This document shows, piece by piece, positions 37,311 to 50,439 of a DNA stretch of 64,000 nucleotides. The stretch's first letter is position 1; each line of letters opens with the position of its first letter. Location of the stretch: contig OY997657.1 of NCBI GenBank assembly GCA_963921795.1, forward strand, positions 1,816,813 through 1,880,812, read 5' to 3'. Source of the stretch: Nannobrachium achirus. Taxonomy: Eukaryota; Chordata; Actinopteri; Myctophiformes; Myctophidae. The notes under the pieces are model-generated. The model saw nothing but the letters and a program-made list of their open reading frames with translations. It ran no database searches and had not been told where the DNA came from. The translations under genes and the position numbers were made by a program.

Positions 37311-38190
37311 TTGCTTGATGTTTGCCATGCGTCTTTGAACTTGGTTTGATGTAAGTTCAGTGTTCTACTTGAGGATGTTTTAGAATGGATGAATTTGATC
37401 CACTAGTCCTGTGTCCGGGGGGTTTGCACACTTAAAGTAATTGAGGGATTGAAAGTAGGAGTCTCAGAAGTAATGTTGGAGAACCCGGACCGGTGCCTGT
37501 TGGGCAGAACAGCCTCCATCCATGTCCAGTTGTGCAAAACCCGTTGTATCAGTCTGTGATGTCCGTACTATGATGTCAGCATGTTCATGCATCTCCAAAT
37601 TTGGGCATTGTTTCAGCATGCGGTGGCGACACTGTTTAGTATCAGTGATGTCAGCATGCAGACAGATGGTTGGACGGTGGACAGACGGACAGACATTCAC
37701 TAAATCAATAGTTAGATAGGCTAGATAGACATGTTGATTCATTTAATATTATGAAATTACTAATACTTGGCTAATTATTATTTCAATGATAGCCTATACA
37801 ACACTTTAATATAAAATAGGTTATAGATAGGCCACAATAGGCCATATTCTATGTTTCATATTTAATATTTGAGATGACACAATTTGTTCCTTTGTTGTTT
37901 TTGTTTAGAACCACAGCAATTATCATTCAAGTCTAATGTCACATATTCATCAGAAAAGAAATAAAACTGGATCATTTGATTATAGCCTTTGTTTCCTGGT
38001 GGTTTCCTGGCTCCAGTTTGAGCTTTTAACACACATACGGTATTATTACACCCATAATATTAACCCATAATATTAATCTGTCTGTCTACTAGGGCATCAA
38101 CGACCTGTGATTTTTGCAAGTCGACTCGACTCGGTAAAAAGTTGAGTTGAAGTTGACTTTCACTAGGAGAGACCAAGCATCAGACAAAAA
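37310..38190. other. Intergenic, unassigned
   Basis: AT-rich, no convincing ORF; a short agtcgactcgactcgg stretch near 38130. I see no gene in it. Confidence 0.5.
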
Positions 38191-38218
38191 TAGGTTTGAG
38201 GTTGTTTATTGAAAGACC

Positions 38219-38840
38219 GAGAGCCTGGTCGTTTATGGGCGCATCGCATGCGTGGCATGAGATGTGCGGCATAAACGGCCAAGAATGCAGAGTGCTAATG
38301 GTCATCTAAGGTCAGCACTACACGCAAGCGTGCAGTGTGCAGCTTAGAGGGCCAAGGGCACGAACAACATTTAGGTTTTGGTGTATGGTCGTTTATGGGC
38401 GCATCACATGCGAGGCATGGGATGTGCAGCATAAACGGCCATAATGCTGAGGGCGAAATAGTCATCTAAGGACATCACAACACGCAAGCGTGCTGTGTGC
38501 GGCTTAGATGGCTAAGACGCGCGAGCAGCATGGGGGAGACGGCACGGTCATCGGGGCATGAATGACGTAGGTGCCGGCTAGGTCATCGGGCTGGGATGAC
38601 AATGGGTGCCAGCGTGGTCATCTAAGGTCACGCACCATGCAGGCATGGTGTGTGCTGCTTGGATGGCCAAGGGCGTGAAATGACACTCTGAGTGCGTGGT
38701 CATCTAAGGTCATCACCACACGCAAGCGTGTGGTGTGCTGCTTAGATGGCCAGGGCACGAGAATGGCATTTTGGGTGCTAGCATGATCATCGAAGGTCAT
38801 CACCACACGCAAGCGTGGAGTGTGCTGCTTCGATGGTCAG
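38219..38840. repeat. Seven tandemly arranged hairpins at the 3' end of the DIRS-like element
   Basis: Hairpins alternate between two stem types: ggtcgtttatggg/ataaacggcc and ggtcatctaag/cttagatggcc. Each has a cacacgcaagcgtgtggtgt-like inner stem or tip. Starts at about 38219, 38300, 38388, 38459, 38616, 38697 and 38785. Confidence 0.85.
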
Positions 38841-38976
38841 GAGCATGGCGGGGGGATAGCAGGCATGAGGAGGGAGGTTCCGGGGGGTCGCAGACCCAGG
38901 TACTTTGGTTTAGGGGTCAAGAGCACGCACCCGTGCTGGAGGATGTTGAGAGACCCCAAAAGAATCTTATGTGGGT

Positions 38977-40050
38977 TTACGAGACCATGGAGAGTTGGGC
39001 GTTCAGGAGGTCCGGGGAATTTGTACGGATGTAGCTGTGGTAGGCTTGGGATGACCATCGGCCGAGGACTTGGATTATGTGGTCAGGAACTCCTTTGCTT
39101 GATGCAGTGGACGCAGCTCCAATTCTGAAAGAGTGACCGGAGAAGAGCTCGGGGGAGTATCCGGCCTTGGAAAGGACCATTCGGAGGTGGGAATGGAACC
39201 AAGTGCGGGTGGCGATGGAGCCGCTGTTAGTGATGAACAGAGGGTCTGATGGAGCTGCGTGCTGGGCGCGTCGGGTGGACGTGTAATTAAGGAGGGGCTC
39301 GTAGGGGCTGAGGAAGGAGTTGAGTTTGTAGATGAAGATGGGAGTGGTGTTGCCATACTGGTCGGTTTTGCTGTATTTGACGGTGTAGACGAAAGAAGAC
39401 GAGTTATGGATTTTTAGATCAGCCAGGCAAGGGTGGCGAACGGGATTGAATCTGGCGTTAGAGGCGGTGAACTCGGAGCATCTTAAAAACCCCAAAAAAG
39501 CCAGGAGGAACATAGCTTCGAGCGTTGCGTCTGTGTGGTTATTGATGTAGCCGGTGCGGAGGACGTGGATGCACCTGGCTAGGATATCGATGGTGATGGG
39601 TTGGCGTTGAGGTGGAAGTCTAATTTCGTTCCTTTGGAGGCCGTTGAGTAGCATGGTGATTTGTGGATGTTGGATGGATGGATGGGGGGAGCCCGTTATT
39701 ATTTTAATGAAAAAGTTGATGCCACACAGGTAGACACGGATAGTTGAGGTTCTGATGCCGGTTGTGTGGAGATGGCTGACGTATGAGGAGAGTGTGATGA
39801 GGTCTGTAGCTGGGAAATGGATGTTGTAAAGGGCGTGGAAGGATTGGAAACTTCTCCAGGCTGTCCAATAGGAGGAGAGGGTGGATGGGGCAATGCCTTG
39901 GAGAATGGTGTCCTGGGATAGGGTGACGAGGTGGTGGAGCGGGTGATTTACAGGAATGACATCTCTGAATAAGGAGGAACCGGGGTTGGCGTCTGGTCGG
40001 CTTGTGGAGCCAATTCTCTGAATCTCTGGAAATGGAAACGAGAGAGGGAA
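38977..40050 (-). CDS. Tyrosine recombinase of DIRS-like element
   Basis: The reading frame is open for 357 codons. It has an N-terminal SAM-like DNA-binding region (about residues 40-130, QGIAPSTLSSYWTAWRSF) and a catalytic domain with Arg in FLRCSEF, Lys in YSKTDQ, HSFR as the H-x-x-R box, and Tyr in AYHSYIRT. All catalytic residues are present. The frame overlaps the RNase H ORF by about 100 bases and has no ATG near its 5' end, so translation probably relies on frameshifting or splicing. Such enzymes insert the circular cDNA without target duplication. Confidence 0.85.
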   Translation of the reverse strand, partial: FPLSFPFPEIQRIGSTSRPDANPGSSLFRDVIPVNHPLHHLVTLSQDTILQGIAPSTLSSYWTAWRSFQSFHALYNIHFPATDLITLSSYVSHLHTTGIRTSTIRVYLCGINFFIKIITGSPHPSIQHPQITMLLNGLQRNEIRLPPQRQPITIDILARCIHVLRTGYINNHTDATLEAMFLLAFLGFLRCSEFTASNARFNPVRHPCLADLKIHNSSSFVYTVKYSKTDQYGNTTPIFIYKLNSFLSPYEPLLNYTSTRRAQHAAPSDPLFITNSGSIATRTWFHSHLRMVLSKAGYSPELFSGHSFRIGAASTASSKGVPDHIIQVLGRWSSQAYHSYIRTNSPDLLNAQLSMVS

Positions 40051-41631
40051 TCAGCAATACGGTTGAGGTGACCAGGGATATGGGCTGCACGGATAATAAA
40101 ATTGTTTGTGACGGTGATCCAGGTGAGACGGCGGAGAAGTGACATGATGGGGAGTGAGGAAGAACGGCCTTTATTAATGATATGGACGGTGGAGAGGTTG
40201 TCGGAGTGGATGAGGATGGATCTGCTGGCCCACTCCGAACTCCAGAGGGAAGCTGCAACGACGATAGGGTATAACTCGAACAGAGCGGAAGATGCGGTGT
40301 CGTCCGATTGGGAGCTTAGCTCCTCTGGCCACTCGGCAGCGAACCACCTTCCCCCGTAGTACCCTCCGAAACCGACGGAAGGTGCCGCGTCGGTGAAAAG
40401 TTGGAGGTCCTCTGGTGATGATACGAAGTCTTGGTAAAAGAAAGTGATGCCGTTCCAGTGAGTGAGGAGTTTGTGCCAGAGACTTAGTTCAGAGAGACAT
40501 TCGGGTGTGAGGTTGACTTGGTGGTGGAGAGATGGGACTGAGGATGCTACAACTAGGAGGTGGGAGATGAAGGAACGGCCTTGGGGAATAATCCGGATTG
40601 CATAGTTAAAGTGCCCGAGGAGTGAAAGCAGCTGTTGCTTGGTGCACTGGGGAGCGATGAGGTAGTTGGAAATGAGTGATGTGATGCGGTTTAGTTTATC
40701 CGGAGGAGGAGGCTTGGAAGGTGGTGAATCCAGGGTGATGCCAAGGAACTCTATAGTGGTGAAGGGTCCTTCAGTTTCTCCTCGGCTAGGGGGACTCCGA
40801 GACGGTTGAATACGGACTTGAGGATGGTGAGGCTTCTTGCTGGTGGTGCTGATGGGGGATCGACGGTGAGGAAGTCGTCGAGGAGGTGAATGAGATATGG
40901 GAGCTTGTAGTATTGGTGAGGATCCAGCAGAGGAGTTCTGATAAGTTGTCGAAGAGTTTTGGGCTACTCTTACAACCGAACGTGAGGCGGACAGCGAAGT
41001 AATAGGATCCCTGCCAGCAGACGCCGAACAGGTTCCACGAATCCGGGTGGAGGGGAAGAACTTGGGGTGAAGGCGGAAGTGATGTCTGCTTTGGATAACC
41101 AGGCGCCGTGGCCGGCGAGACGGATGAGAGTGATGGCGTGGTCGATTGTAGTGTACTGTAGGGAATAGTCTTCGCTGGGGATGAGGCTGTTGATGCTTGG
41201 GACGGATGAGCCATGTGGAGAAGAGAGGTCAATGATTAGCCGCTTTTTCCGGAGTATTTTCTGGTTGCGACGCCAATGGGGCTTATACGGAAGGAGGGGA
41301 ATGGTGGTGAGGAGAAAGGGCCAATCATGAACTTGTTTTTTACCTCTTTTTGGAGGAGAGTTGTGACCGTCTCGGGGTCAGTGGTGGCTGAAAGGAGATT
41401 ATTGCAAACATGGGTGGATGAGGGTGTAGTGGCTAGTCCTGGAAGGAATCCGTAGTTGAGGCCGTCAATGAAGAAGCGGATGAAATCTGGGTTGGGATGG
41501 TTAGAGAGCTCCTTGGCGAGCTCGGGGATGATATGGGGGTATTGAGGTCTATAGACAGTCAGCTTTTGGACGGGTTTCTTGGTTTCTGGGGGCAGGTGAT
41601 GCGGGAGTGGGGACCTGCACAGAAAGTGCAC
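39948..41631 (-). CDS. Reverse transcriptase-RNase H of DIRS-like element, frame broken in RT
   Basis: The RNase H half is open from about 40767 to the stop at 39948 (DAAPSVGFGGYYGGRW, LWSSEW, HSDNLSTVHIINKG, HIPGHLNRIADSLSRF). The RT half shows WQGSYYFAVRL.FGCKSSP and an LLDDFL catalytic motif, but in different frames. About five single-base losses separate the pieces: at the T run 41244-41248, the G runs 41064-41067 and 41052-41055, near 40910 and at 40775-40777. Most are in homopolymers. Upstream, 41236-41631 is open and covers the linker before the RT. Confidence 0.8.
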
Positions 41632-41853
41632 ATGTGGAGCAGTTTTGCACGACGAGAGGTCGCAGCGCCCTCGTTGAAGTTATTACACAACATTTTGTTT
41701 CCCACGAAACAAGAGGGCGGCCGCGACGGTCTCTGGCCTTAGAGGCTGCTGGGGTACTGCTGGTTGCTGGTGGTGGTATAGGCTCTGGGCGTGGTATTGG
41801 CTCTGGGCATGACGGGCCCGCTGAAGAGAGAAGGAATGGTCGGGCTGAAGGAG

Positions 41854-42053
41854 NNNNNNNNNNNNNNNNNNNNNNNNNNNNNNNNNNNNNNNNNNNNNNN
41901 NNNNNNNNNNNNNNNNNNNNNNNNNNNNNNNNNNNNNNNNNNNNNNNNNNNNNNNNNNNNNNNNNNNNNNNNNNNNNNNNNNNNNNNNNNNNNNNNNNNN
42001 NNNNNNNNNNNNNNNNNNNNNNNNNNNNNNNNNNNNNNNNNNNNNNNNNNNNN
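41854..42053. other. Assembly gap (200 N)
   Basis: Exactly 200 N, a placeholder size, between the DIRS-like element and the 45-bp satellite. Confidence 0.99.
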
Positions 42054-45000
42054 TACCAGAAGTTACTTTACACCACTGTGCAGTGCACCGTTCTTCCTTA
42101 CCAGAAGTTACTTTACACCACTGTGCAGTGCACCGTTCTTCCTTACCAGAAGTTACTTTACACCACTGTGCAGTGCACCGTTCTTCCTTACCAGAAGTTA
42201 CTTTACACCACTGTGCAGTGCACCATTCTTCCTTACCAGAAGTTACTTTACACCACTGTGCAGTGCACCGTTCTTCCTTACCAGAAGTTACTTTACACCA
42301 CTGTGCAGTGCACCATTCTTCCTTACCAGAAGTTACTTTACACCACTGTGCAGTGCACCGTTCTTCCTTACCAGAAGTTACTTTACACCACTGTGCAGTG
42401 CACCGTTCTTCCTTACCAGAAGTTACTTTACACCACTGTGCAGTGCACCGTTCTTCCTTACCAGAAGTTACTTTACACCACTGTGCAGTGCACCATTCTT
42501 CCTTACCAGAAGTTACTTTACACCACTGTGCAGTGCACCGTTCTTCCTTACCAGAAGTTACTTTACACCACTGTGCAGTGCACCGTTCTTCCTTACCAGA
42601 AGTTACTTTACACCACTGTGCAGTGCACCGTTCTTCCTTACCAGAAGTTACTTTACACCACTGTGCAGTGCACCATTCTTCCTTACCAGAAGTTACTTTA
42701 CACCACTGTGCAGTGCACCGTTCTTCCTTACCAGAAGTTACTTTACACCACTGTGCAGTGCACCATTCTTCCTTACCAGAAGTTACTTTACACCACTGTG
42801 CAGTGCACCGTTCTTCCTTACCAGAAGTTACTTTACACCACTGTGCAGTGCACCGTTCTTCCTTACCAGAAGTTACTTTACACCACTGTGCAGTGCACCG
42901 TTCTTCCTTACCAGAAGTTACTTTACACCACTGTGCAGTGCACCGTTCTTCCTTACCAGAAGTTACTTTACACCACTGTGCAGTGCACCGTTCTTCCTTA
43001 CCAGAAGTTACTTTACACCACTGTGCAGTGCACCGTTCTTCCTTACCAGAAGTTACTTTACACCACTGTGCAGTGCACCATTCTTCCTTACCAGAAGTTA
43101 CTTTACACCACTGTGCAGTGCACCATTCTTCCCTTACCAGAAGTTACTTTACACCACTGTGCAGTGCACCGTTCTTCCTTACCAGAAGTTACTTTACACC
43201 ACTGTGCAGTGCACCGTTCTTCCTTACCAGAAGTTACTTTACACCACTGTGCAGTGCACCGTTCTTCCTTACCAGAAGTTACTTTACACCACTGTGCAGT
43301 GCACCGTTCTTCCTTACCAGAAGTTACTTTACACCACTGTGCAGTGCACCGTTCTTCCTTACCAGAAGTTACTTTACACCACTGTGCAGTGCACCATTCT
43401 TCCTTACCAGAAGTTACTTTACACCACTGTGCAGTGCACCATTCTTCCTTACCAGAAGTTACTTTACACCACTGTGCAGTGCACCGTTCTTCCTTACCAG
43501 AAGTTACTTTACACCACTGTGCAGTGCACCGTTCTTCCTTACCAGAAGTTACTTTACACCACTGTGCAGTGCACCGTTCTTCCTTACCAGAAGTTACTTT
43601 ACACCACTGTGCAGTGCACCATTCTTCCTTACCAGAAGTTACTTTACACCACTGTGCAGTGCACCGTTCTTCCTTACCAGAAGTTACTTTACACCACTGT
43701 GCAGTGCACCGTTCTTCCTTACCAGAAGTTACTTTACACCACTGTGCAGTGCACCATTCTTCCTTACCAGAAGTTACTTTACACCACTGTGCAGTGCACC
43801 ATTCTTCCTTACCAGAAGTTACTTTACACCACTGTGCAGTGCACCGTTCTTCCTTACCAGAAGTTACTTTACACCACTGTGCAGTGCACCGTTCTTCCTT
43901 ACCAGAAGTTACTTTACACCACTGTGCAGTGCACCGTTCTTCCTTACCAGAAGTTACTTTACACCACTGTGCAGTGCACCGTTCTTCCTTACCAGAAGTT
44001 ACTTTACACCACTGTGCAGTGCACCGTTCTTCCTTACCAGAAGTTACTTTACACCACTGTGCAGTGCACCGTTCTTCCTTACCAGAAGTTACTTTACACC
44101 ACTGTGCAGTGCACCATTCTTCCTTACCAGAAGTTACTTTACACCACTGTGCAGTGCACCGTTCTTCCTTACCAGAAGTTACTTTACACCACTGTGCAGT
44201 GCACCGTTCTTCCTTACCAGAAGTTACTTTACACCACTGTGCAGTGCACCGTTCTTCCTTACCAGAAGTTACTTTACACCACTGTGCAGTGCACCGTTTC
44301 TTCCTTACCAGAAGTTACTTTACACCACTGTGCAGTGCACCGTTCTTCCTTACCAGAAGTTACTTTACACCACTGTGCAGTGCACCGTTCTTCCTTACCA
44401 GAAGTTACTTTACACCACTGTGCAGTGCACCGTTCTTCCTTACCAGAAGTTACTTTACACCACTGTGCAGTGCACCGTTCTTCCTTACCAGAAGTTACTT
44501 TACACCACTGTGCAGTGCACCATTCTTCCTTACCAGAAGTTACTTTACACCACTGTGCAGTGCACCGTTCTTCCTTACCAGAAGTTACTTTACACCACTG
44601 TGCAGTGCACCGTTCTTCCTTACCAGAAGTTACTTTACACCACTGTGCAGTGCACCGTTCTTCCTTACCAGAAGTTACTTTACACCACTGTGCAGTGCAC
44701 CGTTCTTCCTTACCAGAAGTTACTTTACACCACTGTGCAGTGCACCGTTCTTCCTTACCAGAAGTTACTTTACACCACTGTGCAGTGCACCGTTCTTCCT
44801 TACCAGAAGTTACTTTACACCACTGTGCAGTGCACCGTTCTTCCTTACCAGAAGTTACTTTACACCACTGTGCAGTGCACCATTCTTCCTTACCAGAAGT
44901 TACTTTACACCACTGTGCAGTGCACCATTCTTCCTTACCAGAAGTTACTTTACACCACTGTGCAGTGCACCATTCTTCCTTACCAGAAGTTACTTTACAC

Positions 45001-45169
45001 CACTGTGCAGTGCACCATTCTTCCTTACCAGAAGTTACTTTACACCACTGTGCAGTGCACCGTTCTTCCTTACCAGAAGTTACTTTACACCACTGTGCAG
45101 TGCACCATTCTTCCTTACCAGAAGTTACTTTACACCACTGTGCAGTGCACCATTCTTCCTTACCAGAAG
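42053..45169. repeat. 45-bp satellite, 69 units
   Basis: Unit begins ttaccagaagttactttaca and ends gtgcaccgttcttcc. There are 69 units with only two single-base insertions (about 43131 and 44297). The sole common variant is caccG/caccA; its order suggests a 10-unit higher-order block near the left end. The long ORFs on both strands follow from 45 being a multiple of three. The array abuts the gap and is probably longer in the genome. Confidence 0.97.
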
Positions 45170-45224
45170 TGGGGCCGAGGTCACAATAAGGGGCGTGAAT
45201 TTGTAGGCGCCTGTGTGTCTCTAT

Positions 45225-45615
45225 AGGGATGGGACGATACGTGATATTATCGTTTATCGCGATAAACAACACTCACTATAATCGTATTCATTTATGGTGA
45301 TATCGTCCTCCGTCATGCACTGGGATCAATTCACCTTTTATTTGCAGAGCTGCGTATCCGGTACCATTCAAACGCTCTATAATTGGTCAAAGGTACTTAT
45401 AATATATGTACTTGATAGTCTTTTTTGCACTCTCTATCAAATGTCTTTGCCAAAAAATAGCAGATCTACAAGCTCACAACGCATCCCGCCCCCAGGATAA
45501 TGGATTTTGATCATCGCAGGATAATGGATTTTGATCATCGCGATAATATCGTAAATCACGATTCATTTTTGCCACAATAATAAGTGATATGAAATTTTCA
45601 TATTGTCCCATCCCT
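45225..45615. mobile_element. MITE with 9-bp flanking repeat
   Basis: Ends agggatgggacgata and tattgtcccatccct, flanked by tgtctctat on both sides. Related copies lie at about 31005-31320 and 60530-60800. It carries a half copy of the palindromic module (45447-45486). Confidence 0.85.
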
Positions 45616-46001
45616 TGTCTCTATGGGTCTGAAGTGACAGTATCGTTTTATTAATAATAATAATAGTAAAACATATTGAGTTCTTTGAATCACAAAACAT
45701 AATTTATTGTAGTAAAACAAATCTGGAAAATACGAAAAAAGGCAACAAATTTAAGAGAGTAGCCTATAATATAAGTATAAGGGTAAAGTTTTGCTGTGCA
45801 AAAAAAAGAAAAGAAAAAACAAGAAGACTAAGACAATGCTGTTGTTTTTATTTTCAAAGGAAGGTTAAATGAAATCTGTGTGTCTTCATTCTCATGCTTT
45901 GTCACATGTTCTGTTCTGCTTGATGTAAACTACTCTGCTCAATAAGCAAAGGTAGCCTAATACTGCCACCTATTGGGCGGATGGGCACATAGCCTTTAGA
46001 C

Positions 46002-46401
46002 CAGTGTTTCTCAACCACTGTGCCTGGGGACCTTTGGTGTGCCCCTGAGAAGGGTCAAGTGAGCCCCTTGAAACTGCTTGAAAGCCAGTATTGTAATTAT
46101 CATTTTAAAAATGATTTAAACTAGTGAAAACAGCCGATCTACAAGCACACAACGCCTCGCACCCGTGAGGCTTTGTGTGCTGCTTGTAGATCTGCTGTTT
46201 TCACTACTGTTGTGCGACAGCCTTGTATGATGAAGCAGGGCTTTACTTTGCGAAGAAACGTATACAACTTTGAAACTTGGAGGTACAAGGTTTCTTCCCG
46301 ACGGTGACGATATTTACACCCCCGTATTATGTTGGTGTGACCATGGATTCTTGGGACATGAAAATGTGCCCATGCAAAAAAAAAAAGGTTGAGAAACACT
46401 G
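46002..46401. mobile_element. hAT-type MITE with 8-bp target duplication
   Basis: Ends cagtgtttctcaacc and ggttgagaaacactg with a perfect CTTTAGAC duplication. Its centre (46120-46330) matches the centre of 32579-33130, palindrome included, although the termini differ. Confidence 0.9.
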
Positions 46402-46697
46402 CTTTAGACTGCAAGGATGTTATTTTGCGTACTGGGCTGTTGTGGGCTCTCTTGGCTTGACACACTATCACTGCCATAACACTGAGGATAATGCTAGACT
46501 TCCTTTCCTTTATTCAATAGCAATACATACCTGAAGGCAGCATTCAAGAGAATTAGCTTTGTCCAAACTCTCCTGAACTTGAATGCAGCATCTTATGTTG
46601 AAAGAAATTCCCTCTCTGTGTAGAAATCCATGCTGTTACGCCACATCTCCATCATCCATGCAGTATTGACTTGATTATGCTTTAGTTCAGTGTGGTA

Positions 46698-47020
46698 TTA
46701 AAGGAGTAGTTCACCCCCAAAATGATTTTTTTTCCTATTGATTAGTCATGCCATGGAGAGTAGAGTTCAATAATATTTTTTGGTTTTTGTTACATTCCTA
46801 AGACAAAAATTTGATTTGAATAAATTTACCCCCATTTATTTCGGATGGTGACCCGTTTCGAAACGGGTCACCATCCGAAATGAATGGGGGTAAATTTATT
46901 GTTATCACATTTTTGTCTTAGGAATGCAACAAAAAACAAAAAATATTATTGAACTCTACTCTCCATGGCATGAGTAATCAATAGAAAAAAAATCATTTTG
47001 GGGGTGAACTACTCCTTTAA
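46698..47020. mobile_element. Near-perfect foldback MITE with TTAA ends
   Basis: TTAAAGGAGTAGTTCACCCC at the left is mirrored at the right. The two ~160-bp arms are almost identical and meet at gtttcgaaac (about 46859), so the whole element can form one hairpin. Confidence 0.92.
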
Positions 47021-48102
<1,082 letters not shown>

Positions 48103-48631
48103 CAGGGGTGTCGCACCACATTCTGGGCCCTGGGTACAAGGGTTCACTGCGGGGCCCCTGTGCTTTAACTATTGAAAAATATCAGATCTACAAGCTCACA
48201 GCGCGGCACCGAGTGCCGCGCTGCGAGCTTGTAGATCTGCTATTTTTTTTAAATCATGAAAATCTTTGAATATTTCAAATCCTTCTAAGGTTTTTTGGAA
48301 AAACCTATGTTTCTATGTCAGTGGAGCTCAAACCTTTTCATGTGAAGGACCCCCAAAATGGTATGTATTTGGCCACGTAACCCCATCTCAAAATATTGAG
48401 TTCCAGGGACCCCCCAGAAGCAAAATTTGAGTTACAAATGTTCGCTTAAAAAAATACATATATTCAAAGATTTGCGCACATTTGCACATTTGCACGCGGC
48501 ACTCGGTGCCGCACTGTGAGCTTGTATATCTGCTATTTTTCAATAGCTAAAGTATAAAATAATGAAGGCTCCTCCACCACCTTGGGCCCTGGTAACTCAG
48601 TCCCACTTTCCTACCCCTTGTGACGCCCCTG
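48103..48631. mobile_element. hAT-type MITE with nested element
   Basis: Ends caggggtgtcgcacca and tgacgcccctg, flanked by cccacccc/ctcacccc (7 of 8). Contains a full palindromic module (48174-48248), a partial second element starting cagtggagctcaaacctttt, and a second half palindrome (48495-48540). Confidence 0.75.
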
Positions 48632-48900
48632 CTCACCCCCGATCCAAGTCCCTGTCAGTCACATGGCTGTGCTTGTACATCAAGGTGCCTCTCGCTACAC
48701 AGGAACAGCCAGGCTGAGAGTGTCTGTGTTGACGTCCAGGTGATACTGCACTGTTATGTCCTTTCCAGTGTTCCACTAGCAGTGCTGCTGCCTGCATGAT
48801 GTCAGTGACCTTCATTTAATGTGATGAAAACCAACAACATCTGGATGGCCTGACATTATGGCTGTCATCAGTACAGCACCTGCTGGGATCCCAAATGTCA

Positions 48901-48905
<5 letters not shown>

Positions 48906-48952
<47 letters not shown>
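48906..48952. repeat. (CT)n microsatellite
   Basis: About 47 bases of pure TC. Confidence 0.95.
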
Positions 48953-48957
<5 letters not shown>

Positions 48958-49866
48958 GACTTCTCTTTAGAAAAAAGGTCATTAATCCCTGTCAGGGTTA
49001 ACCTCGCCTACCAGGCTTTCTGGGGGAAAGCCTGGTGTTCGTTCACAACAGGCCGTTTGGTTTCCGCCTAAAGCACGGAAACCACTAGAAGAAGCGGCGT
49101 CGCTTTGATTTGGTTCCCCCCGTTTGTTTCCCCAAACACTATTAAAATGCTCGAGAAAGCCTAGTGTAGTCTTGCCAGTCACGAGTTGGACTAAAAGATG
49201 CATATACCAAACAAATTTTTCGAAAGGAAAACTACGCAGCATCAAGGTGTTTATTAGGTAGGCCCTAAAAGTATGTCCTTGGGTGCAGGCCAGGGGAATA
49301 TTTGGGGTTAAAACTGAATCCGGTTGATAGTTCCGGCCAAAGTGTAGTCCGTCTAGGACTACAACATGACGTAAGTGGTTTCCGCTCCTGACCGGATCAA
49401 ACCCCGTAAAGTGAAGTGATCCCAGACTAGTCAGGGTGGATGTCCAAAACTGTTACTTTTAATAAAATACAATACAATAGCCTACAATAACGCATTTCAG
49501 GAAAGATAAATACAAATAATAATAATCTTTTAAAAAAGAATGAGAAGAAGTAAAAGTACTGACAATTTGGAAATACGTCCTAAAGGTAATAGTAAAATAT
49601 GCCATAAATTATAAGGTGCTAGGAGTGAAAATGATGAATATAATGTAGGGGTGCCTCGGATGACAAAAAAAAAAATCTTTGTATAGATGCCCTGAGCCAA
49701 AAAGGTTTGCATTTAATAGACTGCAGTTGTACGTTAGGCAGCCTCTGTGGAACAATGTAGAATAATGTAGAAAGTTTTACTTTTACACAAGTAAAATGTT
49801 GAACACCTGAGGAGGACTTTTACTTACTGTAGTAGCAGAGTATTTTCTACATTGTACTCTACAGCA

Positions 49867-50265
49867 GGGGTCTTCAACGTTTTCAGGCCAAGGACCCCTT
49901 AGTCAAGACTCAAGAGTGATGAAGCAGGGACCCCCACAACCTGTTCATCCATATAGTTTAATTGTTTGACAGCACAATCATCAGTGTATTTTGGATTCAT
50001 GTCAATTTGTGTTTTCAGATATTTAACCACTTGAACCGTCAATACTTAATAAACTTGACCTTTCACTCTGTACTTAGTCTGCTCTTTTCCCCTCTAGGCC
50101 TACACCAAAGCTCTTTGCCGAAAATAGACGATCTACAAGCTTGTAGATCTGCTATTTTTGGCTAAAGTTCTCAGAATATGGACGTTAGGGTTCAAGTGGT
50201 TAATATAAAAAAGTAGAACAAAAGTTTCTACCACACAAAGATTTGGAGGACCCCCTGTAGTGACT
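49867..50265 (+). mobile_element. hAT-type MITE related to 21007-21819
   Basis: Starts caggggtcttcaacgttttc and runs in order through tgtttgacagcacaatcatc and ttaaccacttgaaccgtcaa to aggaccccctg. It has one copy of the segment that is a minisatellite in the apob intron copy. Confidence 0.8.
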
Positions 50266-50289
50266 CTGAGGACCCCCAGCATGGAAAAT

Positions 50290-50437
50290 GCACAACAGCG
50301 ACCACTGGAGTCACGAGATTCCCTGGGTCACCAACTGCAGTGTGACCGTTCCGTTCTAGAACGCCCACTCTAACAGTCACACTGTGATTGGTGACCCATG
50401 GAATCTCGTGACTCCAGAGCGCGCTGTTGTGCTATTT
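50290..50437. repeat. Inverted repeat just upstream of the candidate ldah promoter
   Basis: Arms gcacaacagcgac...tggagtcacgagattcc and ggaatctcgtgactcca...gcgctgttgtgc, about 45 bp each with a ~50-bp loop. Confidence 0.8.
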
Positions 50438-50439
50438 TC

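Larger units (their letters stand above)
38190..41853 (-). mobile_element. DIRS-like tyrosine-recombinase retrotransposon (truncated by gap)
   Basis: Read on the - strand it has reverse transcriptase, RNase H and an overlapping tyrosine recombinase, the gene order of DIRS-type elements, with no integrase or LTR visible. Downstream of the recombinase lies a cluster of hairpins (38219-38840). The 5' end, where a gag-like ORF is expected, is lost in the assembly gap. Confidence 0.85.

Noticed and set aside
41607..45226. Three overlapping ORFs of more than 1,000 codons with 15-residue repeats
   Set aside because: They are the 45-bp satellite read in three frames across the N gap; frames change at two one-base insertions and there is no codon bias or start context.
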